NCBI RefSeq assembly: GCF_900258435.1
Contig: NZ_LT992558.1
Location: 673,175 to 737,174, forward strand
Origin: Carnobacterium divergens
Lineage (GTDB): Bacteria > Bacillota > Bacilli > Lactobacillales > Carnobacteriaceae
DNA: 64,000 nucleotides
Direction: 5' to 3'
The position numbers and the translations under genes are program-made. The notes beneath the pieces were generated by a model that saw only the letters and a list, made by a program, of their open reading frames with translations, was not told the DNA's origin and made no database searches. Shown piece by piece: positions 9,894 through 20,096 of this stretch; position 1 is the first letter of the stretch, and every line of letters begins with the position of its first letter.

Positions 9894-9919
9894 AATAAAA
9901 CCTCTCTTTTTGTTTTATT

Positions 9920-9929
9920 TGATATATCA
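9920..9929. promoter_or_regulatory. Operator TGATATATCA downstream of the GH92 promoter
   Basis: This 10-base perfect palindrome is identical to that in the spacer of the GH125 promoter. It lies just downstream of the -10 box of the GH92 promoter, near the expected transcript start, which suits a repressor. Confidence 0.72.
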
Positions 9930-9937
9930 ATACAACT

Positions 9938-9966
9938 ATTTTAACATATCTATAAAAGGTTTGTAA
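9938..9966 (-). promoter_or_regulatory. GH92 promoter
   Basis: On the minus strand TTACAA (9966-9961), 17 bases, TAAAAT (9943-9938). It lies between the two operators. Confidence 0.65.
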
Positions 9967-9990
9967 GGTGTTTGTTAAATGTTGTATTTC

Positions 9991-10014
9991 TTTTTAATGA
10001 TATATCATTAAAAA
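9991..10014. promoter_or_regulatory. Upstream operator: 24-base perfect palindrome
   Basis: The core TGATATATCA (9998-10007) is extended on both sides to a perfect 24-base palindrome. Its centre is 78 bases from the centre of the downstream operator, so the two sites bracket the GH92 promoter and could support looping. Confidence 0.72.
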
Positions 10015-10072
10015 GGGCTGAACTAAAATTTTTTTTAATAATTTTTCGGTAAAAATAAAGTTGAAAAGATGA

Positions 10073-10100
10073 TTGTTATTATTTTTATATTTGGTATAAT
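10073..10100 (+). promoter_or_regulatory. kup promoter (extended -10)
   Basis: TTGTTA (10073-10078), 16 bases, TATAAT (10095-10100) preceded by TGG, which makes an extended -10. The transcript would start near 10107 and leave a leader of roughly 105 bases. I see no known riboswitch structure in that leader. Confidence 0.7.
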
Positions 10101-10211
10101 CAAGCTTAGATTTCAGGAATGCTATTATCAATAAAACAAATCGAAATGGTTTCAAGGAAAGTTTCAAATTCACAAAGCAAGTCAAAATTCAATTAAAAGA
10201 GGATCAGAAAA

Positions 10212-12221
10212 ATGGAAGTAAATCATGACAGAAGAAGTCATATGAACAAAGTAACACTAGGTGGAATTTTAGTTGCGTTAGGTGTTGTTTATGGCGATAT
10301 CGGAACGTCACCACTTTATGTAATGAAAGCTATTGTAAAAGGAAATGGTGGTTTAGCTAATATTTCCGAAAACTTTATTTTAGGTTCAGTTTCACTCGTA
10401 TTTTGGACGATTACCATTTTAACAACCATTAAATACGTCTTAATTACGTTACGGGCAGATAACCATGGTGAAGGTGGGATTTTCTCCTTATATACTTTAG
10501 TTCGAAAGCAAGCCAAATGGCTCATCGTTCCAGCTATGATTGGGGGCGCCACGCTCTTAGCAGACGGAATGCTCACCCCGGCGGTAACAGTAACGTCAGC
10601 CATTGAAGGATTAAAAGAGATACCGGTCTTTAGTTCGTTCTTTGGTGAAAACCAACATATAATTATCGTAATTGTAATTACGATTATCAGTGCCTTATTT
10701 TTAATTCAACGTTTTGGATCGGAAACTGTTGGGAAAATGTTTGGACCAATTATGATGGTTTGGTTTACAACCTTAGCTATTTTTGGGATTGTGAATATTA
10801 CAAGAGACGTGACGTTGTTTAGAGCATTGTCCCCACACTATGCAATCGCAGTTCTTTTTAGCGATGAAAATAAAATGGGATTTTTCATTTTAGGTGGTGT
10901 TTTCCTAGCAACAACAGGTGCAGAAGCGTTGTATTCTGATTTGGGACATGCGGGAAGAAAAAACATTTACGCAACATGGGGCTTTGTAAAATTAAGTCTA
11001 GTTTTAAATTATTTTGGTCAAGCTGCATGGTTATTAGATGCCAAAAATGATCCTCGATTATTAGCAATGAAAGATATGAACCCTTTCTTTCAAATGATGC
11101 CAAAACAATTCTTGATTTATGGTGTCGTAATCGCTACATTAGCCGCAATCATAGCCTCACAAGCCTTGATTTCTGGTTCGTATACACTTGTTTCAGAAGC
11201 CATTAAATTGAATCTATTGCCACGTCTTCACAGTCGCTACCCATCAAGTTCAAAAGGACAAGTTTACATTTCAACAGTCAATACAATCCTTTGGGCAGTG
11301 TGCGTAGGAGTGGTGTTATTCTTTAGAAGTTCTGATCGAATGGAGGCCGCCTATGGTTTAGCCATTACGGTCACTATGTTGATGACGACTATTTTATTGT
11401 ACAATTATTTGATTAAAATTCATTGTCCAAAATGGGTTGCAATGGGAATGTTGCTTTTCTTTGGCGCTTTTGAATTTTCATTCTTCCTATCAAGTGCCGT
11501 TAAATTTATGCATGGTGGTTTTGTGACGGTGATTATAGCACTGGCTATTCTGTTTGTGATGTTTATCTGCATTCGCAGCTACAAAATTAAAATGCGCTTG
11601 TTGGAAAATGTTCCATTAGCAGATTATGAAGATCAGTTGGTGCAATTAACTCATGACGCAGATCGGACAAAATATGCAACAAACTTAGTTTATTTAACCA
11701 ACTGTGCCAAACCCGGACAAGTAGAATCTAAAATTATGTATTCTATCTTAGATAAACGACCAAAACGCGCAGATGTGTATTGGTTTGTAAATGTGGTTGT
11801 AACAGACGAACCCTATACTGCAGAGTACACCGTAGACAACATTGGTGGAACGGATTATATGATTAAAATTCAGCTGAAATTAGGGTTTAGAGTCAATCAA
11901 AAACTCAATGTATTCTTACGACAAATCGTAACAGAATTAGTTGAAAGTGGCGAAGTAGACATTCAATCAAGAAACTATACAACCATTCCAGGACGTAAAG
12001 TCGGCGATTTTCGCTTTATCTTGATTCAAGAACAACTTTCCATGGAAACAGAATTAAACAGCTTTGAAACCTTTATAATGCAAGCGAAACTTATGCTGAA
12101 ACGTCATACAGTTGAACCCGAAAAATGGTTTGGCTTAAATGCAAGTGACGTTGAAATCGAATACGTGCCACTATTCTTAGGGAAGCGGAAAGATTTAGTG
12201 TTAAAACGAGTAGCGAAGTAA
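10212..12221 (+). CDS. kup: Kup-family potassium uptake protein
   Basis: 669 residues with about 12 membrane helices in the first 450 residues and a soluble C-terminal domain. The motif GDIGTSPLYVMKA near residue 28 is characteristic of Kup/HAK/KUP proton-potassium symporters, and GGIFSLYTLVRK and ADGMLTPAVTVTSA follow as expected. It sits in the plasma membrane. It is a single-gene transcript with its own promoter and a strong terminator. The ATG at 10212 has AGAGGA 8 bases upstream; a second in-frame ATG at 10242 (MNKVTLGG) is closer to the conserved region but has no comparable ribosome site. Confidence 0.93.
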   Translation: MEVNHDRRSHMNKVTLGGILVALGVVYGDIGTSPLYVMKAIVKGNGGLANISENFILGSVSLVFWTITILTTIKYVLITLRADNHGEGGIFSLYTLVRKQAKWLIVPAMIGGATLLADGMLTPAVTVTSAIEGLKEIPVFSSFFGENQHIIIVIVITIISALFLIQRFGSETVGKMFGPIMMVWFTTLAIFGIVNITRDVTLFRALSPHYAIAVLFSDENKMGFFILGGVFLATTGAEALYSDLGHAGRKNIYATWGFVKLSLVLNYFGQAAWLLDAKNDPRLLAMKDMNPFFQMMPKQFLIYGVVIATLAAIIASQALISGSYTLVSEAIKLNLLPRLHSRYPSSSKGQVYISTVNTILWAVCVGVVLFFRSSDRMEAAYGLAITVTMLMTTILLYNYLIKIHCPKWVAMGMLLFFGAFEFSFFLSSAVKFMHGGFVTVIIALAILFVMFICIRSYKIKMRLLENVPLADYEDQLVQLTHDADRTKYATNLVYLTNCAKPGQVESKIMYSILDKRPKRADVYWFVNVVVTDEPYTAEYTVDNIGGTDYMIKIQLKLGFRVNQKLNVFLRQIVTELVESGEVDIQSRNYTTIPGRKVGDFRFILIQEQLSMETELNSFETFIMQAKLMLKRHTVEPEKWFGLNASDVEIEYVPLFLGKRKDLVLKRVAK

Positions 12222-12244
12222 CGTGACATATAAAGCTATAAAAG

Positions 12245-12286
12245 ACGATACAACCTTTAAATAGATGGTTGTATCGTTTTTTTTTC
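12245..12286 (+). terminator. kup terminator
   Basis: An 11-base stem (12245-12255 with 12267-12277) is followed by a run of T residues. Confidence 0.9.
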
Positions 12287-12309
12287 ACATAATAAATCAG
12301 CTAAAAAAA

Positions 12310-12341
12310 TGGTTGCGTTTTCAAAAAACATATGCTAACAT
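12310..12341 (+). promoter_or_regulatory. CRE overlapping the promoter of the first beta-glucoside operon
   Basis: The reverse complement of 12310-12323 is TGAAAACGCAACCA, which fits the catabolite responsive element TGNAANCGNNNNCA. It covers TTGCGT (12314-12319), a -35 that is 16 bases from TAACAT (12336-12341), itself preceded by TGC. CcpA bound here should block the promoter when preferred sugars are present. Confidence 0.65.
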
Positions 12342-12357
12342 AAAGACAATTAAGAAC

Positions 12358-12457
12358 AGGCATGTGACTGGTAATGCAGGCAGGACCTAAATAAAGTATT
12401 TTTCAAAAAAGAGTTTCATTTTGATGAATGCAGTATTTAGATTCTGCCTGTTTTTTT
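12358..12457 (+). promoter_or_regulatory. RAT antiterminator site and terminator ahead of PTS EIIBCA
   Basis: 12359-12388 resembles the BglG/LicT ribonucleic antiterminator (GACTGG, ATGCAGGCAGG, ACCT). It overlaps the left arm of an intrinsic terminator: CAGGCAG at 12377-12383 pairs with CTGCCTG at 12444-12450, CTAAATA with TATTTAG, and T residues follow to 12457. LicT from the same operon would stabilise the RAT and let transcription pass. Confidence 0.85.
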
Positions 12458-12507
12458 GCGTAGTGTTTGGCCAATACTACGTAACTACTTATAAAGGAGA
12501 AATTGTG

Positions 12508-14346
12508 ATGAACTATAAAGAAACTGCTGTATCGATTCTATCGCTAATTGGCGGAAAAGAAAATGTATCACACCTTGAGCATTGCTCGACTCGATTACGT
12601 TTTACGTTAAAAGATAATACTAAAATAGAAACTGAAAAACTTGAAAAAATTGATGGCGTCATTGGAGTTCGTCAAAATGTTCAATGTCAAGTCATTATCG
12701 GCAATGATGTTGTTGAAGTTTACGATGAAATGAAAGCTTTGTTAGGAGAACTATCAGAATCAGGCAGTTCAACTGAAAAACAAAAATGGGGAGCCGTAAT
12801 ATTAGATTTTATTATTTCTATTTTTCAGCCCCTTATTCCAGCCATTGCTGGTGGAGGTATTTTAAAATCATTATTGTTGCTTGCTTCTGTTACTGGAGTA
12901 ATGAGCGATCAAAGCCAGACCTACCAAATTCTTAACTTAATCGGAGGTGCACCGCTTTATTTTTTACCTATTTTGGTTGCTATGACAACGGCAAATAAAT
13001 TAAAAGTAAACCAGCTAGTTGCCGTATCAGCTGTAGGGGCACTGATTTTGCCAGAACTGTCTACTTTATTGACAGAAGGAGCTACTTTTTTAGGCTTTGG
13101 TATAACGAATATTGCCTATGCTTCTCAAGTGTTTCCAGCAATTTTAACGGTATTATTTTATGCGCAGGTAGAAAAACTAGTTACCAACTATTCACCAAAG
13201 CCCATTCGAATTTTCTTTGTTCCAATGATGAGTTTATTGATTACAGTACCAGTCGCACTACTTGTTTTAGGCCCATTAGGTTATAATGTTGGGACTGTTT
13301 TTTCTACAGCAATCATTTGGCTTTATTCTCGCTTGGGTTGGGTTGCTACAGGAGTATTGGCAGCAGGCTTGCCTTTTATGGTAGTGACGGGTATGCACAA
13401 AGCCATGATTCCATATGCTGTTTCTTCAATAAGTGAAATTGGAGCGGAACTCCTTTACTTACCTGCTTCATTAGCTCATAACATTGCGGAATCTGGGGCC
13501 TGTTTTGCTGTAAGTATTAAAACAAAAGATCAAAAGCTACGTTCTACCGCGATATCTGCAGCAATTTCAGCACTCTTTGGGATTACAGAACCAGCTTTAT
13601 ATGGCGTAACCATTTTAAATAAACGTGTGTTGTATAGTGTGATGTTTGCAAGTTTAGTCGGAGGTAGTTTTGCAGGGATTATGGCCATTAAAGCTTTTGC
13701 ATTGGTAGGACCTGGTTTAGCTAGCATTACGATGTTTGTCGATAAAGTAAATCCAATGAACTTAATTTGGGCATTTGTCACAGTAGGTATTTCCTTTGTA
13801 ATTGGATTTATAGCTGTACTAGTTAGCTACAAAGATGAGGTTGAATTAGAAAAAGCTGATGAGGTCAACGAAGCTTCTAACACAGACGCTGAACAATTAA
13901 TCAGTCCAGTCGCAGGACAAATTATTTCTTTGAGTGAAGTCAAAGACGATGTCTTTTCAAGTGGGTTAATGGGAGATGGACTTGCGATCATTCCAGACGA
14001 TAATGTATTGATTGCACCAGAAGACGGTGAAATTACCATGGTATTTGAAACAAAACATGCTTTAGGATTTAAAACAACTAATGGAGCAGAAATTCTATTT
14101 CACATTGGTCTAAATACCGTACAATTAGGTGGAGAAGGATTTGAAGCATTTGTACAAGTGGGGGATAAGGTCGTGAAAGGACAAAAATTGATTGAATTCA
14201 ATCTGGAAAAAATTAAATCAGCTGGATTTGATCCAACGATTGTCTGTGTTGTAACAAATAAGGAAGCCTACACGGTTAAAACGTCTCATCAATCTGAGAT
14301 GGTTACGAACCAGACGGATGTCTTATCCATTGTACCAATTATATAA
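12508..14346 (+). CDS. bglP: PTS beta-glucoside transporter EIIBCA
   Basis: 612 residues in the order EIIB, EIIC, EIIA. EIIB has the phosphorylated cysteine at residue 26 in HCSTRLRF. EIIC (about residues 105-450) has ten or so helices and the GITEPALYGV motif. EIIA has the active histidine near residue 532 in LFHIGLNTVQL. The protein imports and phosphorylates an aryl-beta-glucoside, cellobiose-like sugar or similar. An upstream in-frame ATG at 12421 lies inside the terminator hairpin; the ATG at 12508 has AAAGGAG at the right distance and gives the normal EIIB N-terminus. It is followed after 29 bases by a GH1 enzyme and then LicT. Confidence 0.9.
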   Translation: MNYKETAVSILSLIGGKENVSHLEHCSTRLRFTLKDNTKIETEKLEKIDGVIGVRQNVQCQVIIGNDVVEVYDEMKALLGELSESGSSTEKQKWGAVILDFIISIFQPLIPAIAGGGILKSLLLLASVTGVMSDQSQTYQILNLIGGAPLYFLPILVAMTTANKLKVNQLVAVSAVGALILPELSTLLTEGATFLGFGITNIAYASQVFPAILTVLFYAQVEKLVTNYSPKPIRIFFVPMMSLLITVPVALLVLGPLGYNVGTVFSTAIIWLYSRLGWVATGVLAAGLPFMVVTGMHKAMIPYAVSSISEIGAELLYLPASLAHNIAESGACFAVSIKTKDQKLRSTAISAAISALFGITEPALYGVTILNKRVLYSVMFASLVGGSFAGIMAIKAFALVGPGLASITMFVDKVNPMNLIWAFVTVGISFVIGFIAVLVSYKDEVELEKADEVNEASNTDAEQLISPVAGQIISLSEVKDDVFSSGLMGDGLAIIPDDNVLIAPEDGEITMVFETKHALGFKTTNGAEILFHIGLNTVQLGGEGFEAFVQVGDKVVKGQKLIEFNLEKIKSAGFDPTIVCVVTNKEAYTVKTSHQSEMVTNQTDVLSIVPII

Positions 14347-14366
14347 CAGAAAAAACGTGAAAATAG

Positions 14367-15842
<1,476 letters not shown>

Positions 15843-15862
15843 TAGACAAGGAGAGGATCTGG

Positions 15863-16714
15863 ATGATCTTAGTAAAAAAAGTATTGAATTCAAGTGTAGT
15901 TCTTGTGGAAAAAGAAGGACAAGAAATGATTGCTCTAGGGAAAGGAATCGGTTACGGTAAAAAAAGGGGCGATTTTATTTCCGATTCAGTAGTTGACCAA
16001 ATTTTCTTGCCAATAGAAGAGCAGAAGTCTTCACAATTTGCTGAACTAGTTGATGAAATTCCAATGAAATTTTTTGAAATCACGAAAGAAATTGTTTCGA
16101 TTGCAGAAGAAGAGTTAGCTGTATCACTGAATACAAGTATTTATTTAACCCTTTCCGATCACTTGCATTTTGCAGTTGAACGTAGTGAGAAGGGATTAAA
16201 TACTTCGAATCGATTGTATTGGGAAATTAAAAATTACTATCCAAAAGAGCTTCATATTGGTGAGATTGCTTTAAACAAAATGAAAACGAGCTATCAAATT
16301 GAGCTACCAATTGAAGAAGCTTCAAATATTGCTTTTCATTTAATTAATGCTCAATCCGACAACCACGAGGACAAAGATGGGTTAAAAAAAGCTAAATTGG
16401 TTGGAACAATCGTTAACATGGTCCGCTATTCACTACGACAAGAAATTGATACAAATTCAGTACATTATACACGTTTTATCACCCATGTCCGCTTTTTTGT
16501 TGATCGTTTTTTTTCCGATGGTCTGCTTCAAGAAAAGGAAGATGAATTGTACCGTCAAATGTGGTCTTTATATCCAGGTGCAATGGAAATTGCAACAAAA
16601 GTTAAAAATTATATCGATCAAAGCTACCATACACAAATACCGGAAAATGAATTGGTTTACCTTGGTGTTCATATTAATCGTTTGATGAATCATTCTGCGA
16701 TTGAAAATGATTAG
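15863..16714 (+). CDS. licT: LicT/BglG-family transcription antiterminator
   Basis: 283 residues. Residues 1-55 form the RNA-binding CAT domain (VLNSSVVLVEKEGQEMIALGKGIGY). Two PRD domains follow, with the conserved histidines in LSDHLHFAVER and in YTRFITHVRFF. PRD phosphorylation by HPr and by the cognate EII controls dimerisation and RAT binding. It is the last gene of the beta-glucoside operon and should act on the RAT at 12358. An AGGAGAGG ribosome site precedes the ATG. Confidence 0.93.
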   Translation: MILVKKVLNSSVVLVEKEGQEMIALGKGIGYGKKRGDFISDSVVDQIFLPIEEQKSSQFAELVDEIPMKFFEITKEIVSIAEEELAVSLNTSIYLTLSDHLHFAVERSEKGLNTSNRLYWEIKNYYPKELHIGEIALNKMKTSYQIELPIEEASNIAFHLINAQSDNHEDKDGLKKAKLVGTIVNMVRYSLRQEIDTNSVHYTRFITHVRFFVDRFFSDGLLQEKEDELYRQMWSLYPGAMEIATKVKNYIDQSYHTQIPENELVYLGVHINRLMNHSAIEND

Positions 16715-16732
16715 TGTCTGATTAAATGATTC

Positions 16733-16769
16733 AACAAGTCTTGATTTGAAGTCAAGGCTTGTTTTTTTT
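16733..16769 (+). terminator. Terminator of the first beta-glucoside operon
   Basis: ACAAGTCTTGA pairs with TCAAGGCTTGT through one wobble pair and one mismatch or so, followed by eight T residues. Confidence 0.85.
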
Positions 16770-16909
16770 AGCAAAGAAGATAAGAATAGCGATGACAACT
16801 AGTCTTGCTCAAAATAGTTAAAGACATTTTAACGAAATAAAGTTTTTTATTGACTAATGCCATCGACTCTCCTATTCTAAAGATACTACATAAAACGAAG
16901 GGAGAGACT

Positions 16910-17614
16910 ATGAAAGCAAAAGGTCCGTTGTATATCGAAGTTGCTGAAAATATCAAATCTGCTATTTTAAATGGGGTTTACCCTGTTGGCACGCAAATCC
17001 CTACTGAAAATGAACTAGAACAAACCTTTAATGTTAGTAAAATCACGGTTCGTAAAGCGATTGAAATTTTATCGAATGAAGGCTACGTGGAAAAGAAAAG
17101 TGGCAAAGGGACAACTGTATTAAGTGATCGATTATTTAATAAACTGTCTAAAGCAGCCTCATTTTCTAGTATGATTGAAGCATCCGGTCACCATTTAACC
17201 AAAGAAATTTTAGCCGTAGAAAAAGTGAAACTAACCGTCGATCAAACAGAGCTAACCCAAATTTTTGGCAAACAAGCCTTTAAATTGACACGTTTTTATC
17301 GTTTAGATGAGGAACCGTATATTTACTTTGAACATTACTTGCCAACTTTAGGAAATGAAAAAAACCTGATTCAAATGGAACAAATTTCTTTGTATAAATG
17401 GTTAGCTAGTCACCAAAAGGTGGTTGCTCGATTTCAAGATAGCTTTTCAGTGGAGGAAGTAAGCCAAGAAATTAAAACCTTGTTAGCCACCGATCAAAGC
17501 CACTTATTAAAACGAAAGCGAACTTCATATAGTCAAACAGGAGAAATCATTGAAATTTCGTATGCACTTTATGACACAATCAAGTATCCTTATTTGATTG
17601 AATATGAAATTTAA
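16910..17614 (+). CDS. GntR family regulator with UTRA domain
   Basis: 234 residues. Residues 1-68 form a GntR winged helix (IPTENELEQTFNVSKITVRKA) and the rest a UTRA ligand-binding domain (HutC/NagR subfamily). Members sense phosphosugars or amino sugars. The ATG at 16910 is preferred to an in-frame ATG at 16850 because GAAGGGAGAG lies just before it and the protein then begins directly with the HTH. It is monocistronic with its own terminator. Its target is not evident; it lies directly before the amino-sugar operon, so control of that operon is possible, though two PRD proteins encoded within it also compete for that role. Confidence 0.88.
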   Translation: MKAKGPLYIEVAENIKSAILNGVYPVGTQIPTENELEQTFNVSKITVRKAIEILSNEGYVEKKSGKGTTVLSDRLFNKLSKAASFSSMIEASGHHLTKEILAVEKVKLTVDQTELTQIFGKQAFKLTRFYRLDEEPYIYFEHYLPTLGNEKNLIQMEQISLYKWLASHQKVVARFQDSFSVEEVSQEIKTLLATDQSHLLKRKRTSYSQTGEIIEISYALYDTIKYPYLIEYEI

Positions 17615-17629
17615 TCCCTAATAAGGACG

Positions 17630-17670
17630 AAAAACAGCACAAAAAGCCGCGGCTTAGTGCTGTTTTTTTT
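17630..17670 (+). terminator. Terminator after GntR/UTRA gene
   Basis: AAACAGCAC pairs with GTGCTGTTT, with a nested 12-base palindrome (AAGCCGCGGCTT, 17643-17654) at the tip, then a T run. Confidence 0.88.
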
Positions 17671-17720
17671 GTTCTTCATTTATTTAAAAAGAAAAGTCAT
17701 GCAAGAAGTTAAAAAGAAAA

Positions 17721-17747
17721 TAAAAAAACTGCACTTATTCAAGTGCA
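17721..17747 (-). terminator. Orphan minus-strand hairpin terminator
   Basis: TGCACTT and AAGTGCA (17730-17747) form a stem with an ATTC loop. On the minus strand it is followed by GTTTTTTTA, a classic intrinsic terminator. No minus-strand gene reads into it, so it would end a short transcript antisense to the leader of the operon that starts here. Confidence 0.55.
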
Positions 17748-17758
17748 ATCATCTACTA

Positions 17759-17787
17759 TTGTATTTCAGCATAGATACCGATATATT
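17759..17787 (+). promoter_or_regulatory. Candidate promoter of the amino-sugar operon
   Basis: TTGTAT (17759-17764), 17 bases, TATATT (17782-17787). It is the best plus-strand promoter before the PRD regulator. No CRE was seen in this interval. Confidence 0.5.
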
Positions 17788-17839
17788 TGGAATGTAAAGG
17801 GTTTCAATAAAGTGCTGAAGAAAGAAAGGATTGAGCAAG

Positions 17840-19696
17840 ATGCAGCTATCAAAACGACAAATCAAAATAATCTTAGCCTTATTGGATTTAGAAAACGCCA
17901 TTACAACCAAAGAATTAGCGGAACAGTTTCAAATGAGTATTCGCACAATCAAGTATGATTTAGACGCAATCAAAACATGGTTTACAAAAAAAGACAGTTT
18001 ATTGTGTACACAGCGAAACAAAGGAATCTGGCTAGACGTGACAGATTCCAAAAGAATCGAATTAAAAAATGAACTGTTGCAAGTTGAGCGTTATGAATTG
18101 TATCCAGATCAAGAAATTAGAATACATCAAATGATTACGATTCTATGCTTGCAAACCACTTATTTAACCACCCAACAGCTTGCAGATGATTTAAAAGTCA
18201 GTAAAAGCACCATTGTAGCAGATTTAGAAAAATTAGAACAGGTCTTAATGAGCTATCAATTGCAATTGATTCGAAAGAACTATTTTGGTTACACCATCGT
18301 AGGAGCAGAAAATCAGATTCGGCTGTTGCTAGAATTTATTATTCAAAAAGGAATTACGGATTACGATATTTACAATATTATGAACGTGATCACCAATCCC
18401 ACTGAAGAAAGCAATCATCAGTTGAAATTAGCCATTCATAGCCAAATGCAACAGATCTACCAAGTGACCTTATTTGAAATCTCAAAAATCGTGAATCAAG
18501 AAGTGTTAGAGCAGTTCAATTATAGCGAAATTTTATCGATTATTTTACGCGTAACCATTGCGACTGCCAGAATGAATATCAATCACACCATTGAAAGCTA
18601 TAAAATATTGCCCAATCAAGGACTATTGGAAACGAAAAAAGAATTGCCATTCTTATTGATGCGACAAGTTTTTAGTTCCTATGAATTTCCAATATTGGAA
18701 GATGAGTACATTTATATCTTTAGTGATGTTTTAATGGCTTATGAAGAACACAATATAGCCGATTTAACGAGACAGATGATTGCATTTGTCAGCGAAAAAG
18801 AAGAGGTTGCATTCAATGGAGACCAGCAATTATTTACCAATTTATTCGCCCATTTATCATTGAAGCTGCATAAAAAATACTTGTTTGTAAATGAGTACAA
18901 TCCCTTTACAGAAGATATTAAGCAACGGTATCCTTCCTTATTTCAAACGATTAGTGATGCTTGTCAAAAAGAAATTTCTAAATCCGTATCGATTATTAAC
19001 GATTCTTTTATTTCGTACATTGCCTTGCATTTTCTCGTGTCATTTGAAAAATTAACGATCAATCAGACGATTGTGAGAATCGTTTACATTTGTTCTACCG
19101 GTTTAGGAGTGACGAGTCTCATTCAACAACGAATTATGGAAGAAGTTCCAAACGTTGAGATTGCTAGCTTTGCTTCTGTTTTAAAAGTAAAAGAAGTCCT
19201 TCAAGAAGTAGAGCCCGATTTAGTTGTGAGTATTTTTCCATTAGAAGATATACAACTGCCCTTCGTTAAAGTCAATCCCATCCCAACTAAATCAGATATC
19301 GCAACCATTCGTAAAATGGTAGAAGGAATTTTACAAGGAAATTCAAACAAAACAACGACAAAATTTTTGGCAAGTAAAGGAAAACCAAGTCAAAACGGAA
19401 TTGAAGAAGAAAGCAGAGAATTAATTTTAATGGGATTTCTGGTATATGAGGAACTAATAAAATTATTTAATCAACGTATCCAAGAAGAATACGAAGCAGC
19501 CTTTTTACTACATGTCTATATGATGGTTCATCGAATTTATTTTCAATCGCAATATGAAAATGAAGGCAATGTAGCACCAGATTCATTACTTAATTATCAA
19601 GAAGAAGTTGCTGAAATTGAAAGCATTATGGCAAAAAATAAGTTGCCAATTAACAAAGCTGAAATCACAGCTTTATTACAATACCTAACCATTTAG
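17840..19696 (+). CDS. PRD-containing transcriptional regulator (BglG/MtlR-like)
   Basis: 618 residues. Two helix-turn-helix units (ITTKELAEQFQMSIRTIKYDL near residue 20 and LTTQQLADDLKVSKSTIVADL near 107) are followed by a PRD, an EIIB-like Rossmann domain (RIVYICSTGLGVTSLIQQ near residue 405) and a C-terminal region resembling another PRD. This layout belongs to DNA-binding PTS-regulated activators such as MtlR/LicR. The ATG at 17840 is preferred to a TTG at 17831 because AAAGAAAGGA ends at 17830. It heads the operon and most probably activates it in response to the phosphorylation state of the PTS. The EIIA-like C-terminal domain of LicR is not apparent. Confidence 0.85.
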   Translation: MQLSKRQIKIILALLDLENAITTKELAEQFQMSIRTIKYDLDAIKTWFTKKDSLLCTQRNKGIWLDVTDSKRIELKNELLQVERYELYPDQEIRIHQMITILCLQTTYLTTQQLADDLKVSKSTIVADLEKLEQVLMSYQLQLIRKNYFGYTIVGAENQIRLLLEFIIQKGITDYDIYNIMNVITNPTEESNHQLKLAIHSQMQQIYQVTLFEISKIVNQEVLEQFNYSEILSIILRVTIATARMNINHTIESYKILPNQGLLETKKELPFLLMRQVFSSYEFPILEDEYIYIFSDVLMAYEEHNIADLTRQMIAFVSEKEEVAFNGDQQLFTNLFAHLSLKLHKKYLFVNEYNPFTEDIKQRYPSLFQTISDACQKEISKSVSIINDSFISYIALHFLVSFEKLTINQTIVRIVYICSTGLGVTSLIQQRIMEEVPNVEIASFASVLKVKEVLQEVEPDLVVSIFPLEDIQLPFVKVNPIPTKSDIATIRKMVEGILQGNSNKTTTKFLASKGKPSQNGIEEESRELILMGFLVYEELIKLFNQRIQEEYEAAFLLHVYMMVHRIYFQSQYENEGNVAPDSLLNYQEEVAEIESIMAKNKLPINKAEITALLQYLTI

Positions 19697-19708
19697 GAGG
19701 AATAGATT

Positions 19709-20056
19709 TTGGGAAATCAAGTGACACAAGCGGTTGAAGAAATCATTTTAGCAAGTCACGACTCTGTTGCAACAAGAAAAATAATAGATTTTACGTTAGC
19801 AAAATTACGCACATTTGAAATTGTACCAACGGAAGTTCAATTGGTTGTATTAGCGAATCATTTAGGCGAAATGATTCGTCGTTCACAAACGAACGAACGA
19901 ATGATGCGTGTTGATCCGTTGATGTTTAGCGAGGTTTCTAAGGAGGCACTGGCCCTTTCTCAAGCAGTCGTAAAAGAAGTTGGAAATTTAGCTGTTGATG
20001 AAAAATATGTTTTATCGATTCATTTTGAAACAGCAAGACAAAATAAATTGAATTAA
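19709..20056 (+). CDS. Stand-alone PRD-domain protein (EF_0829-like)
   Basis: 115 residues forming a single PRD, with conserved histidines in LANHLGEMIRR and LSIHFETAR. It has no DNA- or RNA-binding domain. Proteins of this kind occur next to the SFCGS/DUF4312/DUF4311/DUF4310 set in Enterococcus faecalis (EF_0829 region, from memory). A phosphorylation-sensing partner of the preceding regulator is a reasonable inference. It starts with TTG at 19709, with TAGGAGG 9 bases before, 12 bases after the regulator stop. Confidence 0.8.
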   Translation: MGNQVTQAVEEIILASHDSVATRKIIDFTLAKLRTFEIVPTEVQLVVLANHLGEMIRRSQTNERMMRVDPLMFSEVSKEALALSQAVVKEVGNLAVDEKYVLSIHFETARQNKLN

Positions 20057-20096
20057 CTAAATGAAATACAAACAATAATACTAGGAGGCAACAATT

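Noticed and set aside
9994..10185. 63-residue minus-strand ORF upstream of kup
   Set aside because: It covers the operator and the kup promoter, is AT-rich and has no ribosome site.
10101..10211. c-di-AMP or other riboswitch in the kup leader
   Set aside because: The leader is only about 105 bases and I cannot find the conserved pseudo-symmetric motifs.
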